Positions 9,516 to 19,730 are shown, counted from the stretch's first letter. The stretch: DNA of 64,000 nucleotides from Bifidobacterium asteroides DSM 20089 (GCF_002715865.1 NZ_CP017696.1:1922001-1986000); one strand, 5' to 3'. Numbers and translations are program-made. Notes: generated from the sequence alone by a model not told the origin.

Positions 9516-10865
9516 TGATTGCATACATAGACGAATTCAAGACGAATGTCACTTGGCTGCCCCAGATACCTGCTCACTGGGAGTTGAAAAAGATAGATGC
9601 ACTTTTTACGGAACGGAAGACAAAGGTTTCTGACAAAGACTATGCTCCTCTTTCTGTAACGAAAAAGGGAATCCTTCCGCAGCTTGGGTACGCAGCAAAA
9701 TCAAGTGACAGAGACAATCGCAAACTCGTAAAGATAGGCGATTTCGTCATCAATAGCCGTTCCGACAGAAAAGGTTCGTGTGGCATTTCCAAGTTTACTG
9801 GATCGGTATCTCTTATAAACATCGTGCTCACGCCACGAAGTGAATTGAATAATGATTTCATCCATTATCTTCTTAGGAACTACCACTTCTCAGAAGAATA
9901 TTACAGAAATGGCAGAGGTATTGTCGCTGATCTATGGACAACGCGGTATAGCGAAATGAAGACAATTCTTCTTCCTATTCCTCCTCGCAAAGAGCAAGAT
10001 CAGATCGTGCGATTCCTAAACTGGAAAGTCTCTAAAATCAACAAGCTGATCAGCATCCGTCGCAGGGAAATACAGGAACTCGAAGAGTTGAAAAGAAGTA
10101 GAATAAGCTCATTGGTAATGGGTCAGTCTTATAAAAATCAAAAATGCACAGACATTCGTTGGGTATTCTCTATCCCAAAGGTTTGGAATGAAAAACCACT
10201 CGTACAATTCGCCTATGAGCAATCTGTAAAAAATACAGGAATGATTGAGGAAAACCTTCTCTCATTGAGCCACGGAAAGATAATTAAAAAAAAATATTAA
10301 TACAACAGATGGATTACTGCCGGTAAGTTTTGAAGGTTACCAAATAGTAAATGCCGGGAACATCATTCTCCGTCTTACGGACTTACAAAATGACCACAAT
10401 AGCCTGCGCACAGGATTGGTTACGCAAAGAGGGATAATTACACCGGCTTATACTTGTCTAAAAGTGCGAAAAGGAATTATACCTGAATATTTGCAGCTTC
10501 AGCTTCATGTCGCTGATCTTTGCAAATTTTTCTACGGTATGGGCGGTGGGGTTAGACAAAGCATCGGATTTAAGGACATAAAACGGATGCTCATTGCAAT
10601 TCCACCGATAAACGAACAGAATGAGATTCTCATGCAAGTTCATGAAGTAAACGCTCCCATCGATAAGCAGATTTGTCGTTTCAAGACAATCATTTCGGAG
10701 CTTATAGAATTAAAGAACACGATTATTGCTAACGTTGTCACAGGGAAGATTGATATTCGCAATGTTGCCGTACCCGAATACGAGCACGTTGACATCCTTA
10801 CTGACGAGGACATTGAGGGCTCCGATGAGGCAATTGAATCACAAACTGACGGAACGGCGGAATGA
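9515..10865 (+). pseudogene. hsdS: Type I specificity subunit HsdS, interrupted by one extra A in an A9 tract
   Basis: DNA-recognition subunit of the type I system. The first frame (9515-10300, 261 residues) holds target recognition domain 1, the central conserved helix (IPPRKEQDQIVRFLNWKVSKI then ELEELK) and the start of domain 2. It stops just after a run of nine A at 10286-10294. Removing one A continues smoothly as KKNINTTDGLLPVSFEGY and on through domain 2 and the second conserved helix (IPPINEQNEILMQV, ELIELKNTIIANVVTGK) to the stop at 10863-10865, giving 449 residues. The break is thus exactly one base in a homopolymer: phase variation, transcriptional slippage, true decay or a sequencing error are all possible. 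The short form alone would be a half-subunit. Flanking genes are intact and overlap by one to four bases. Confidence 0.9.
10286..10294 (+). repeat. Homopolymer A9 at the hsdS frameshift
   Basis: Nine consecutive A within the second target recognition domain of hsdS. Eight would restore the full-length frame; nine gives a stop (TAA) within two codons. Tracts of this length are prone to slippage in replication and transcription. Confidence 0.95.
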
Positions 10866-13800
10866 TCATGGCCTTTACAGATAGAACGGAGAGAGGCTTT
10901 GAGACCCTCATCGTAAACTGGCTCGTAAATCAGAACGGTTACGAGCAGGGGACGAATGACGACTACAGCAAGGAATACGCAGTCGACGAGACCCGACTCT
11001 TCCATTTTCTGAACGATACACAGCCGCAAGAAACGGCAAAGCTCGGTATTAACAGCAGTGCCGCAAAGAAGCGGCAGTTCCTGAACAGACTTTCCGCAGA
11101 GATCACAAAACGCGGCATCATCGATGTGCTGCGTAATGGCCTGCACGTGTATCCGGCAGACCTTATCATGTTCTGTTTCACGCCGACTGAGAACAACGAG
11201 AGGTCGAAGGAGATGTTCGAGAAGAACATCTTCAGTGTGACACGGCAGCTACGCTATTCATCGGACACGACGAAGCTTGCGCTCGACCTGTGCCTGTTCA
11301 TCAACGGCCTGCCGATTATCACGATAGAACTGAAGAATCACTTCACTGGGCAAACAACAACGGACGCTGTTGAACAGTATAAAAAAGACCGCAGTCCGCG
11401 CGATACACTTTTCTCGTTCAAACGGTGTATGGTGCATTTTGCGGTGGATGACCAGACATTGATGTTCTGCACGAAGCTAGCCGAAAAGGATAGTTGGTTC
11501 CTACCATTCAACAAGGGTTACAACGACGGAGCCGGAAATCCGCCAAACCCGGATGGCATCATGACAGACTACCTGTGGAAGGACATCCTCACCAAGCAAA
11601 AACTCTCTAGGATCATCGAGAACTATGCACAGGTAGTAGTTGATGAAGATCCGGACACGCATAAGAAGTCCGAAAAGCAGATTTGGCCGCGCTATCATCA
11701 GCTGGATTGCGTTGAGAAACTTCTTACCGATGTGAAAGAAAATGGTGTCGGTAAGAGGTATCTCATTCAGCACAGCGCGGGTTCGGGAAAGTCAAATTCC
11801 ATCGCATGGCTTGCTCATCAGCTGATTGGATTGGAGAAGGATGGCCGCCCGATGATCGACTCGGTCATAGTAGTGACCGACCGCCGTATTCTCGACAGGC
11901 AGATCCGCGATACCATCAGGCAGTTTATGCAGGTGAGGAACACCGTCGTGTGGGCACAGCATTCCGGAGATCTGAAGAAGGCTATCCAGGACGGCAAGAG
12001 AATCATTGTCACAACGATCGAGAAATTCCCGTACATCTCGCAAGAGATCGGACAAGAGCACCTAGACAACAGGTTCGCTATCATCATAGATGAGGCGCAT
12101 TCTGGTCAAAGCGGAAGAAATTCTGCAAATATGAATCTCGCGCTTTCCGGAATGGCGTCCGACGACGAAATGGACAATGAGGACAAGATTAACGCTATCG
12201 TCGAAGGTCGGAAGCTCGTGAAGACAGCTAGCTACTTCGCTTTCACCGCCACGCCGAAGAACAAGACCGAGGAGGTCTTCGGAACCCCGTATGAAGCGGA
12301 CGGAGTTGTCAAGCACAAGCCGTTTCATGTATACACAATGAAGCAGGCGATCCAGGAAGGTTTCATTCTCGATGTCCTGAAGAACTATACAACCATCGAC
12401 AGCTGGTACAAGATCGCCAAAAAGGTAGAGGATGATCCTATGTTCGACAAGAAGCGCACCCAGAAGAAGCTGCGCTCCTTCGTCGAAGGCAACTCGGATG
12501 TTATCGCCCAGAAAGCGGCAATGATGGTGGATCACTTCCATGAGCAGATCATCGCCAAGAAAAAGCTGAATGGTAGGTCGCGCGCCATGGTCGTAACGGC
12601 GAGCATACCGCGCTGCATCGAGACCTACCAAGCCATCAACAAATGCCTTGCCGAACGGCACAGCCCCTACAAGGCGATAATCGCGTTCTCCGGCGAATAC
12701 AGGTACAATGGTCAGAAGCTAGCCTTAACTTCAGCGGATATAAACGGATTTCCCGATGCCAGGATACCGAAGGAGTTTACGAAGGATCCGTACAGGCTCC
12801 TTGTTGTCGCGGACATGTTCCAGACGGGGTTCGACGAGCCGCTGCTGCAGACTATGTACGTGGACAAACCTCTCTATGACATTGCGGCGGTGCAGACTCT
12901 TTCCCGCCTGAACCGTGCCGCACCTGGAAAGAGCGAAGTATACGTCCTCGATTTCGCTAACAAGACGCAGACCATTCAGGATGCGTTCTCAAAATTCTAC
13001 AGAACGACGATTCTGTCAGGGGAGACAGATCCGAATAAGCTCTACGATCTGATAACCATCATGGAAAATTATCAGGTGTATGGCAGTAATGACGTAAAAA
13101 GTGTCGTCTATCTGTTCATTGGTGGAGCGGAAAGAGACAGGCTTGATCCGTTGCTTGACCCTTGTGTCATCACATACGAGGATCTTGGAATGGATGATCA
13201 GATAAAGTTCAAGAGCGCAGCGAAATCATTCGTGCGCACTTACGGGTTCCTCAGCTCCATCCTGCCCTACGGAAACTTGGACTGGGAGAAGTTGTCCATC
13301 TTCCTTAACCTCCTGATCCCGAAGCTTCCATCTCCCCGTGAAGACGATCTGTCTGTAGAGATCTCATCCACGATTGACCTTGACAGTTACCGTAACGAGG
13401 CACTAGAGGCAGTTGCCATCAAGCTCGAAGACGAGAACGCGGAAATTGCACCGGTCCCGGCTGGTAAAGCCGGTCATATCGTTGAGCCAGAGATGGATCC
13501 GCTATCTCAGATCATCTCGGAATTCAATGATCTGTTCGGCAACATCCACTGGAAGGATGCGGATAACGTTCAAAAACAGCTTCTGCGGATTCCGACCATG
13601 GTGTCACGCGACGAGAAGTACCAGAACGCTATGCGCAATTCAGATGAGCAGGAGGCCAGGACTGAAAGCGAACGCTCCCTACAGAAGGTTATCTTCTCTA
13701 TCATGTCGGACAACATGGAGTTATTCAAACAATTCCAGGACAATCCGTCATTTAAAAGATGGTTGAACAGCATGGTGTTCAATCTAACTTACAACAAGGA

Positions 13801-13885
13801 GGGAAAACCATATAAGGCCCCAGACGATGCTTCTCAAATGAACACGGCCAAGCAACGAGATACGGACGTTCCCAGAGAACAGTAA
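10862..13885 (+). CDS. hsdR: Type I restriction endonuclease/translocase subunit HsdR
   Basis: Motor and nuclease subunit that translocates and cuts unmodified DNA. The 1007 residues match the EcoR124-like class in length. An N-terminal nuclease block contains PIITIELKNHFTGQTTTDA (the E-x-K of the PD-ExK core, about 155-165); the SF2 helicase follows with Walker A HSAGSGKSNS (about 303-312), VVVTDRRILDRQ, DEAHSGQ (the DEAH box), FTATPKNKT and, in RecA-like domain 2, VADMFQTGFDEPLL and LSRLNRAAPGK. The C-terminal part is the HsdM-contacting helical region. ATG 10862 overlaps the hsdS stop as ATGA; ATG 10868 is the alternative. No truncation is seen. Confidence 0.95.
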   Translation: MIMAFTDRTERGFETLIVNWLVNQNGYEQGTNDDYSKEYAVDETRLFHFLNDTQPQETAKLGINSSAAKKRQFLNRLSAEITKRGIIDVLRNGLHVYPADLIMFCFTPTENNERSKEMFEKNIFSVTRQLRYSSDTTKLALDLCLFINGLPIITIELKNHFTGQTTTDAVEQYKKDRSPRDTLFSFKRCMVHFAVDDQTLMFCTKLAEKDSWFLPFNKGYNDGAGNPPNPDGIMTDYLWKDILTKQKLSRIIENYAQVVVDEDPDTHKKSEKQIWPRYHQLDCVEKLLTDVKENGVGKRYLIQHSAGSGKSNSIAWLAHQLIGLEKDGRPMIDSVIVVTDRRILDRQIRDTIRQFMQVRNTVVWAQHSGDLKKAIQDGKRIIVTTIEKFPYISQEIGQEHLDNRFAIIIDEAHSGQSGRNSANMNLALSGMASDDEMDNEDKINAIVEGRKLVKTASYFAFTATPKNKTEEVFGTPYEADGVVKHKPFHVYTMKQAIQEGFILDVLKNYTTIDSWYKIAKKVEDDPMFDKKRTQKKLRSFVEGNSDVIAQKAAMMVDHFHEQIIAKKKLNGRSRAMVVTASIPRCIETYQAINKCLAERHSPYKAIIAFSGEYRYNGQKLALTSADINGFPDARIPKEFTKDPYRLLVVADMFQTGFDEPLLQTMYVDKPLYDIAAVQTLSRLNRAAPGKSEVYVLDFANKTQTIQDAFSKFYRTTILSGETDPNKLYDLITIMENYQVYGSNDVKSVVYLFIGGAERDRLDPLLDPCVITYEDLGMDDQIKFKSAAKSFVRTYGFLSSILPYGNLDWEKLSIFLNLLIPKLPSPREDDLSVEISSTIDLDSYRNEALEAVAIKLEDENAEIAPVPAGKAGHIVEPEMDPLSQIISEFNDLFGNIHWKDADNVQKQLLRIPTMVSRDEKYQNAMRNSDEQEARTESERSLQKVIFSIMSDNMELFKQFQDNPSFKRWLNSMVFNLTYNKEGKPYKAPDDASQMNTAKQRDTDVPREQ

Positions 13886-13933
13886 ATCGAGATATCATAC
13901 AAAAGAATACATAATGCACTGAGACAGGGGAAT

Positions 13934-15688
13934 ATGGGAATGTCTAAATTAAACATCGATCAGAAGAGCGTTAGAGATCTCTTCACTGAAAAGAACACTG
14001 ATTTTCTGATACCAGACTATCAACGGCCATACGCCTGGGGAGAAAAAGAGTGCCGAACCTTGTGGGAAGATCTATTCCTCTTTGCATTTCCTGATAATGA
14101 TTGTGACAAATTCGACAGCGATGCTGATGAGTACTTTCTCGGTCCAATTGTAACGTTCAAGAATGAAGACGGGGAAAAAGAGATCATTGATGGTCAGCAA
14201 CGCTTGACGACGCTCATGCTATTGTTACGTGCATTCTACGACAAATACGGCAACATGAAGAATGACAAAGCGATTAAGACTAGTAAACTCATCGAGCAAT
14301 GCATCTGGAAAACTGATGAATTCGATGAGCCAGATAAATCTGCTTTGAAGATTGATTCCGAAGTTGCCACAGACAACGACAAGGAGCAGTTCCTTAACAT
14401 CCTGAAGACCGGCATCGTGAACGATGATATGAAGAGCAGCTATGCTAACAACTACAGATTCTTCCGTGATCAGATCAAAAAGTTTTTAGGATCCTACCCG
14501 GACTGGTTCTCATTCTTCCCGATGCGGATTATGAAAAACTGTATTCTGTTGCCAATCGAGGCAGAATCGCAAGATACAGCATTGCGTATATTCTCGACGC
14601 TCAATGACAGGGGCAAGCCGCTATCTGATGCTGATATTTTTAAAGCACAGTTTTATAAGTATTACTCTTCCAAGGACGAAAAAGATTCCTTTATCGCTAA
14701 ATGGAAAGAACTCGAAGTCCAATGTGACTCCCTATTCCATCCCATCTCTGGCACACCTATGGACGAGCTTTTCACCCGGTATATGTACTACGAACGCGCA
14801 AAACAAGGCATCAAATCTTCGACAACAGAGGCTCTACGTAAATTCTATGAGCGAGATTCTTATTCACTATTGAAGCAAAACCAAACGTTCGAAAATCTGA
14901 TTGACCTCGCAAATTTCTGGAACGATGTGCAGAACCAGAGTGTCGAGCGTTTTTCGGCTAGAATCCTGAGAAAGCTGTTCGTCCTGAATTACGCGCCTAA
15001 CGGTATGTGGACTTATTTTGTCTCGGTCTATTACATGGCAAAGCGAGATCAGAACGGTATGCTCGACGACGAGAGTTTCTACCAGTTCCTTGATAAGATT
15101 ATCGCTTTCATATGGGCATACGCCATAACAAATCCGGGCGTCAACGCACTGAGGACTCCTGTCTTTGCAGAGATGATCAATATCGTGAACGGACAACCTG
15201 TGACATTCTCTGAGTATTTATTCCATACCAAGCAGTTGCAGAATGCTTTCAATAATTATACTTTTAGCAACAATCGTCCTATTACCAAGTCGATGCTGAC
15301 ATGGTGGGCTTTCCAAGATAAGCGCCAGAAACTCCTGCGGATTGAGAGTGTTCTAGAAATTGAACATATATATGCCCGCAATCGTCAGGTAAAAGAACAG
15401 TCTCTTAGCGATCCACAAAACTTAGAGAGCCTGGGAAACAAGGCGCTGCTCGAAAAACGGATTAACATCAGAGCTACGGATTACAGGTTTGCGGACAAGA
15501 AGAAGTACTATCTTGGATTTGAGACCAGTCAGAAGCAACAAAAGCAAGGAACAAATATTATAGAGCTCACGGATCTAGCAAAAAATGCAGCAGATTTCAC
15601 TGAGACAGACATTATTAACAGACAGAAAAATATGCAAACCCAGTTTCTGGAATTTTTGGATCATAACGGACTCCTGAGCGCAAATTAA
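13934..15688 (+). CDS. GmrSD-type DUF262/DUF1524 restriction nuclease
   Basis: A single 584-residue protein with an N-terminal DUF262 (GmrS-like) module, IPDYQRPYAWG and the NTP-binding loop DGQQRLTT (D86), and a C-terminal DUF1524 HNH module, EIEHIYARNR (H478) with LGNKALLEKRIN. This is the fused GmrSD arrangement of type IV modification-dependent restriction enzymes, which cut phage DNA carrying modified (for example glucosylated) cytosine; some relatives act on other targets. It starts 48 bases after hsdR, behind AGGGG, so it probably belongs to the same defence operon. ATG 13940 is an alternative start. The modification recognised cannot be read. Confidence 0.88.
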   Translation: MGMSKLNIDQKSVRDLFTEKNTDFLIPDYQRPYAWGEKECRTLWEDLFLFAFPDNDCDKFDSDADEYFLGPIVTFKNEDGEKEIIDGQQRLTTLMLLLRAFYDKYGNMKNDKAIKTSKLIEQCIWKTDEFDEPDKSALKIDSEVATDNDKEQFLNILKTGIVNDDMKSSYANNYRFFRDQIKKFLGSYPDWFSFFPMRIMKNCILLPIEAESQDTALRIFSTLNDRGKPLSDADIFKAQFYKYYSSKDEKDSFIAKWKELEVQCDSLFHPISGTPMDELFTRYMYYERAKQGIKSSTTEALRKFYERDSYSLLKQNQTFENLIDLANFWNDVQNQSVERFSARILRKLFVLNYAPNGMWTYFVSVYYMAKRDQNGMLDDESFYQFLDKIIAFIWAYAITNPGVNALRTPVFAEMINIVNGQPVTFSEYLFHTKQLQNAFNNYTFSNNRPITKSMLTWWAFQDKRQKLLRIESVLEIEHIYARNRQVKEQSLSDPQNLESLGNKALLEKRINIRATDYRFADKKKYYLGFETSQKQQKQGTNIIELTDLAKNAADFTETDIINRQKNMQTQFLEFLDHNGLLSAN

Positions 15689-15741
15689 ACTCATCAGAGA
15701 TTTGCTATATTTTAAAAATCGAATTTGAAGGGAGTGTGCCT

Positions 15742-15855
15742 TTGGCTATAGACAACAAAAGCAGCATGTCGGTTTCTAACCAAAAGCAGACTCCCGCTCT
15801 ATATTCAGAGAAGCGAAAAATAGGAAGAACGCAAGCTCAGAGCAGTAGTAGATAA
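15742..15855 (+). CDS. Very small ORF after the defence genes (doubtful)
   Basis: A 37-codon frame from TTG 15742 to TAA 15855, with GAAGGGAG placed 7 bases upstream of the start. The peptide contains ALYSEKRKIGRT, a phrase that reminds me of the start of transposon-encoded TnpW-like small proteins, after which it ends abruptly. It may be a truncated mobile-element remnant marking the right edge of the island, or chance. Confidence 0.25.
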   Translation: MAIDNKSSMSVSNQKQTPALYSEKRKIGRTQAQSSSR

Positions 15856-17012
15856 CGGTCATCGCAGCAGAAATAAAATTATATTATCTGGAATATACTG
15901 TATCTGAAACGAATGTTGCTTCCAAGGTAGCCAAAACGTTGATTAATTATATAGAGATCGTGTGAATTTTGACTTTCTGCAGCTGACTTTGATTTCGAAG
16001 CCATCACGAGAATGTGCAGTTGCATAACTTAGCAAAAAGGACAGCTTAGTAAGTCAATTATGAAACACCTAGAATCAGAAATAGTGTAGTTTCGTCTGGG
16101 TTACTTTTTAGATCAGTCTCCGTATACAGAGAAATGGCTTTCCCGTTGAACGGGAACCCATCTGACATCCATTCACAGTGGCTCTCACTACCAGAATACC
16201 GCGGAACTTACAGCTAATATATTCATCACAGCCGAGGCAATATAATCGCGGCCAAGCACAGAAATCATAACTGAACCTTTATCGCTCCATACAACGATCC
16301 GTAGCACACTTCTTTTGCGACAATTTAATTCTGTATTTTAATTACTCACCTAAATCGAGATTGAACACCCAGTTTAGACACTGGCTCTTAACCTGTCCAC
16401 AAAATATCTCTACTGCCACATTAGGTACCTCAGTCTATTTGTAAGTAATAGAATACTGTATCTTGGAAACAATCATTCTTATTGAACTCGGCATATTACA
16501 TCATAACTCAATCGAATGTAGCGCCAATGCTGCCTTCAATAGCTATTGATACTTTCACCTAAGAATCCGCTCTGTTATGGACCTAACTCACTAAGCGGCA
16601 CAACTATTAGATGTCGGTAGTGCCCAATTGCCCGACATGTCAACTATAAACAGCATCAAACCAATGGGATTACTCTTCAAACTAGAAATACTATGCTCAC
16701 ACTATAAACAGCTAACTAATTGGAATAATTGTTCAATTTATATCAGCACTCGAGACAATAACCAGATTAACTGGTTTGTTAATATTGACGACCCAACAAT
16801 CTGCCAGCTGCCATGTATTTCCTCCGCATACCTGAATGGCATACACATTCAGTCGATTGAACATGCCAATAGTAATCGAACCATCTGGGCATAAGCCCTA
16901 TTCCAGCGACTGCCCGTCTGCTCACCCCACACTTTATTGTGATCAAGAGCAATCGCTGATCTAATAACAAGGCTTGAATGAACGAATCTACAGTCAAATT
17001 GATTGAATAAGA
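15856..17012. other. AT-rich intergenic stretch
   Basis: About 1.15 kb with frequent stops in all frames and no ribosome-site-supported frame; the longest frame (16628-16894) lacks a ribosome site and protein-like composition. No parS, tRNA or clear terminator is seen. Confidence 0.6.
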
Positions 17013-18605
17013 TCAAACCCAGCCTTTATCGCCAGAATGACTGTCATTACTTGCAGATTGATTCTTTTCCAAAAGAATGGCAACAATGCGGTCCATGTCT
17101 TCAGGCGAAGAAAACACGATTTCTATCTTCCCGTGCTTTTTAGTGCCCTTGATGGCCACCTTGGTATCAAAGTGGCTTTCCAGATCCTGGCGCACAGGAC
17201 TATCAGCCCAGGCGTTTACCCTAGGCTTCTTTGCTTTCTTCTTCGCCTGTCCAGTCTGCAAGGCGACAAGTTCCTCAGTAGATCTTACCGACAGACCTTC
17301 AGCAATGATCTTGTCTGCCAGAGTAGTCATAGACTTTTCATCCGGCAAAGTAAGCAAGGCGCGAGCATGCCCAGCTGACAACACACCTGAGCTTACTTTT
17401 CTCTGCACACTGGGGGGCAATTTTAACAAGCGAAGTGTGTTCGCGATCTGAGGCCTGGACTTAGAGATTGACTTAGACAAACCGTCCTGAGTCAAGCCGA
17501 ACTCATCAATCATTTGCTGATAAGCGGCTGCTTCTTCCAACGGATTAAGAGCCACTCTATGGAGATTCTCGAGCAAAGCATCACGCAACATGGTGTCGTC
17601 GCTCGTTGTTTTCACAATTGCAGGTATGGTATCCAGGCCAGCCAATCGAGTAGCACGCCAACGACGCTCACCCATTATGATCTCATAATGGGTTGTTTGC
17701 TGTAGACCCGCTTCCCTCTGATTTGAAAGCTGACTGGATTGTTCCTCACCGGTCTTAGCGCCAATTGCTCCAGATTTGCTTTCCGCACCGCCAACTGAGG
17801 TTGTCTTATTTTTGATTGTTCCTGGACGGTCTATAAGAGTTGATCTTCGCACCACTATGGGCTGCAATACGCCAACTTCTTTGATGGAGCGTGAAAGCTC
17901 CAACAGTTCGTCTTCATCGAAGATTTGTCGCGGTTGCTGAGCATTGGGCCTAATATCGTCCACACGCACTTCAGCCAAGTACCCGCCTTGGACGGGTTTC
18001 AGCCCCTCTTGGCTATTGCTCTCCGTCTTATTCGGCTCAGTAGCATTGCCAACAATAGGTGCACGGTTGACGCTTTGCTGAGTCTCTTTTGTCCGATGAT
18101 CGACAGCCTTACTCGATCCCATCATCGGCAATGTTTCACGTGAAACATTTGTCGTCGTAGGACCAAAGAAAAGATCACTTGGGTGCTCCAAGCTGCTGAT
18201 GGACGGAACTGACCGACGCTTGGTAGTTCTCTTCGAAGTGGATGTTTCACGTGAAACATCCTCCTTAAGAGACTCGGAAATGCTGACACGCTTTTGTCCC
18301 TTGTTGGAACGTTTACGACCGCTCCCAGAAGACTTTGCCGAAGCCGCTAGTTGAGTGCTTGTACTCCCCGAATGCGTAGTACTGCGTTCTCTTTTTGCTC
18401 CGTCTTCTTCTGAGGCATCTATATCTTTGCGAAGTCGTCCGTCCGATTCAGCACCCAAGCCCTGAAGGGTGGGCTGCTTATTGCCGGAATTCGGTACTTC
18501 GTTATCTTGTTGACGGCCATTGTCAGCATTGGTTCCGTCATCTTCACCTGGCAGGGCGGGAAATAGAGCCCCCAAGCCCTTGCCTAACCGTGAACGGCTT
18601 GTCAT
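17013..18605 (-). CDS. parB: Chromosome-partitioning protein ParB
   Basis: CTP-dependent DNA clamp that loads at parS, spreads and is moved by ParA to segregate origins. The start is ATG 18605 (MTSRSRLGKGLGALFPALPG), behind GGGGAG and 4 bases after the parA stop; a start further upstream would run into parA. That gives 530 residues against about 300-380 in other actinobacteria. The excess is a Ser/Thr/Lys-rich, probably disordered segment (about 25-215). The conserved core follows: VRVDDIRPNAQQPRQIF, the CTP-binding GERRWRA, ENLHRVALNPLEEAAAYQ, the parS-reading helix-turn-helix (SKSISKSRPQIANTLRLLKLP) and a C-terminal dimerisation region. Two perfect parS sites lie inside the extension, each encoding the peptide VSRET. 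Confidence 0.96.
   Translation of the reverse strand: MTSRSRLGKGLGALFPALPGEDDGTNADNGRQQDNEVPNSGNKQPTLQGLGAESDGRLRKDIDASEEDGAKRERSTTHSGSTSTQLAASAKSSGSGRKRSNKGQKRVSISESLKEDVSRETSTSKRTTKRRSVPSISSLEHPSDLFFGPTTTNVSRETLPMMGSSKAVDHRTKETQQSVNRAPIVGNATEPNKTESNSQEGLKPVQGGYLAEVRVDDIRPNAQQPRQIFDEDELLELSRSIKEVGVLQPIVVRRSTLIDRPGTIKNKTTSVGGAESKSGAIGAKTGEEQSSQLSNQREAGLQQTTHYEIIMGERRWRATRLAGLDTIPAIVKTTSDDTMLRDALLENLHRVALNPLEEAAAYQQMIDEFGLTQDGLSKSISKSRPQIANTLRLLKLPPSVQRKVSSGVLSAGHARALLTLPDEKSMTTLADKIIAEGLSVRSTEELVALQTGQAKKKAKKPRVNAWADSPVRQDLESHFDTKVAIKGTKKHGKIEIVFSSPEDMDRIVAILLEKNQSASNDSHSGDKGWV
18132..18147. other. parS site inside parB (1)
   Basis: Perfect TGTTTCACGTGAAACA palindrome within the disordered N-terminal coding region of parB, read as VSRET. 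Confidence 0.95.
18243..18258. other. parS site inside parB (2)
   Basis: Second perfect TGTTTCACGTGAAACA within parB, 111 bases from the first and in the same reading phase (again VSRET). Confidence 0.95.
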
Positions 18606-18609
18606 GTCC

Positions 18610-19638
18610 TCACTCCCCCTGTCTTCTATTGGCAATATGTTCCAACACTTGCTCGGATCTCTGGGCAATTTCTAACGCCGCCTCTTCGTAAGCAATAGCG
18701 CCAGCTCCTTTAGGGTCGTAGGTGACAACGCTTTGCCGGAAGCTGGGAGCCTCAGAGATTTTGACAGAACGTGGGATGGTCGTATTAAGCACTATCTCTG
18801 GATAATGTTCCTTGACTTGATCAAACACTTCTTTGCTGAGCAGCGTCCGCCTGTCATACATGGTCAACAACATGGTTGAGATTACGAGATAAGGATTATA
18901 GCTTTGCTGAACAAGTCCTATGGTATGCAGTAATTGTTGCAGTCCTTCAAGAGCATAGTATTCAGCTTGCACTGGGATCAATACCTCGTTGACCGAACAC
19001 ATGGCATTCAGAACTAATAATCCGAGACTAGGAGGGCAATCCACTAGAACATAGTCATAATGCTGGTGGCAGATTTTGAGATAGTCGGCAACCGCTTTCT
19101 TCATGAGCTGATTGCGGTTGGGCATATCCGCAACTTCCAGCTCAGCACCACTGAGGTCAATAGATGATGGGACAACCTCAAGGTTGGGGAATTCAGGGGA
19201 TACTACCTTAACGTCGTCAATTCCAAGACGACCCTCGAGCACATCGTATGTTGATGGCGTCCCGGATTCATGAGCTACACCCAATGCAGTAGAAGCGTTG
19301 CCTTGTGGATCCATATCGATTACCAACACACGTTCGTCGAATTCAGCAAACGCACATGCCAGATTGACAGTGGTCGTGGTTTTCCCTACCCCGCCTTTTT
19401 GATTTGCAACGGCAATGAAGCGCGTTTTTGAAGGGTGAGGAAATTCAGCCTGATGTAAGGCCTGATAGCGCGCAGAAAGATCTGCCATCTCCGCACCAGA
19501 CACCGAACCAGTCCCCTCAGCGAATATTCTATTGAGAATATCCGTTGCCGACTCCATACCTGATGGGGTTGGCGTGGGCTTCTCACCGATATCCGGGGTA
19601 TTCCCCGAAACGGCTTTCACCTTCTTCGATGCGGTCAC
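18610..19638 (-). CDS. parA: Chromosome-partitioning ATPase ParA (Soj)
   Basis: Walker-type ATPase that binds the nucleoid and relays ParB-parS complexes. GTG start at 19638 behind GGAGGAAGG. The 342 residues comprise an N-terminal extension of about 70 residues with no known fold, the deviant Walker A KGGVGKTTTTVN (about 80-92), the switch VIDMDPQGNAST, VDCPPSLGLL and the C-terminal SVKISEAPSF and SVVTYDPKGAGA blocks typical of chromosomal Soj proteins. It is followed after 4 bases by parB, so the two form an operon. A cluster of DnaA-box-like sequences lies 90-260 bases upstream of the start. Confidence 0.97.
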   Translation of the reverse strand: MTASKKVKAVSGNTPDIGEKPTPTPSGMESATDILNRIFAEGTGSVSGAEMADLSARYQALHQAEFPHPSKTRFIAVANQKGGVGKTTTTVNLACAFAEFDERVLVIDMDPQGNASTALGVAHESGTPSTYDVLEGRLGIDDVKVVSPEFPNLEVVPSSIDLSGAELEVADMPNRNQLMKKAVADYLKICHQHYDYVLVDCPPSLGLLVLNAMCSVNEVLIPVQAEYYALEGLQQLLHTIGLVQQSYNPYLVISTMLLTMYDRRTLLSKEVFDQVKEHYPEIVLNTTIPRSVKISEAPSFRQSVVTYDPKGAGAIAYEEAALEIAQRSEQVLEHIANRRQGE

Positions 19639-19730
19639 GAACCTTCCTCCTTTTGATAACCATTCAATTTTCCCGTCCTAGTTGGACATGTCAGAACGGC
19701 CTAAAGTTATACACGGTCACTGTTCATAAC

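Noticed and set aside
16628-16894. An 88-codon frame between the defence island and parB
   Set aside because: No ribosome site, no conserved pattern and AT-rich composition typical of non-coding sequence here.
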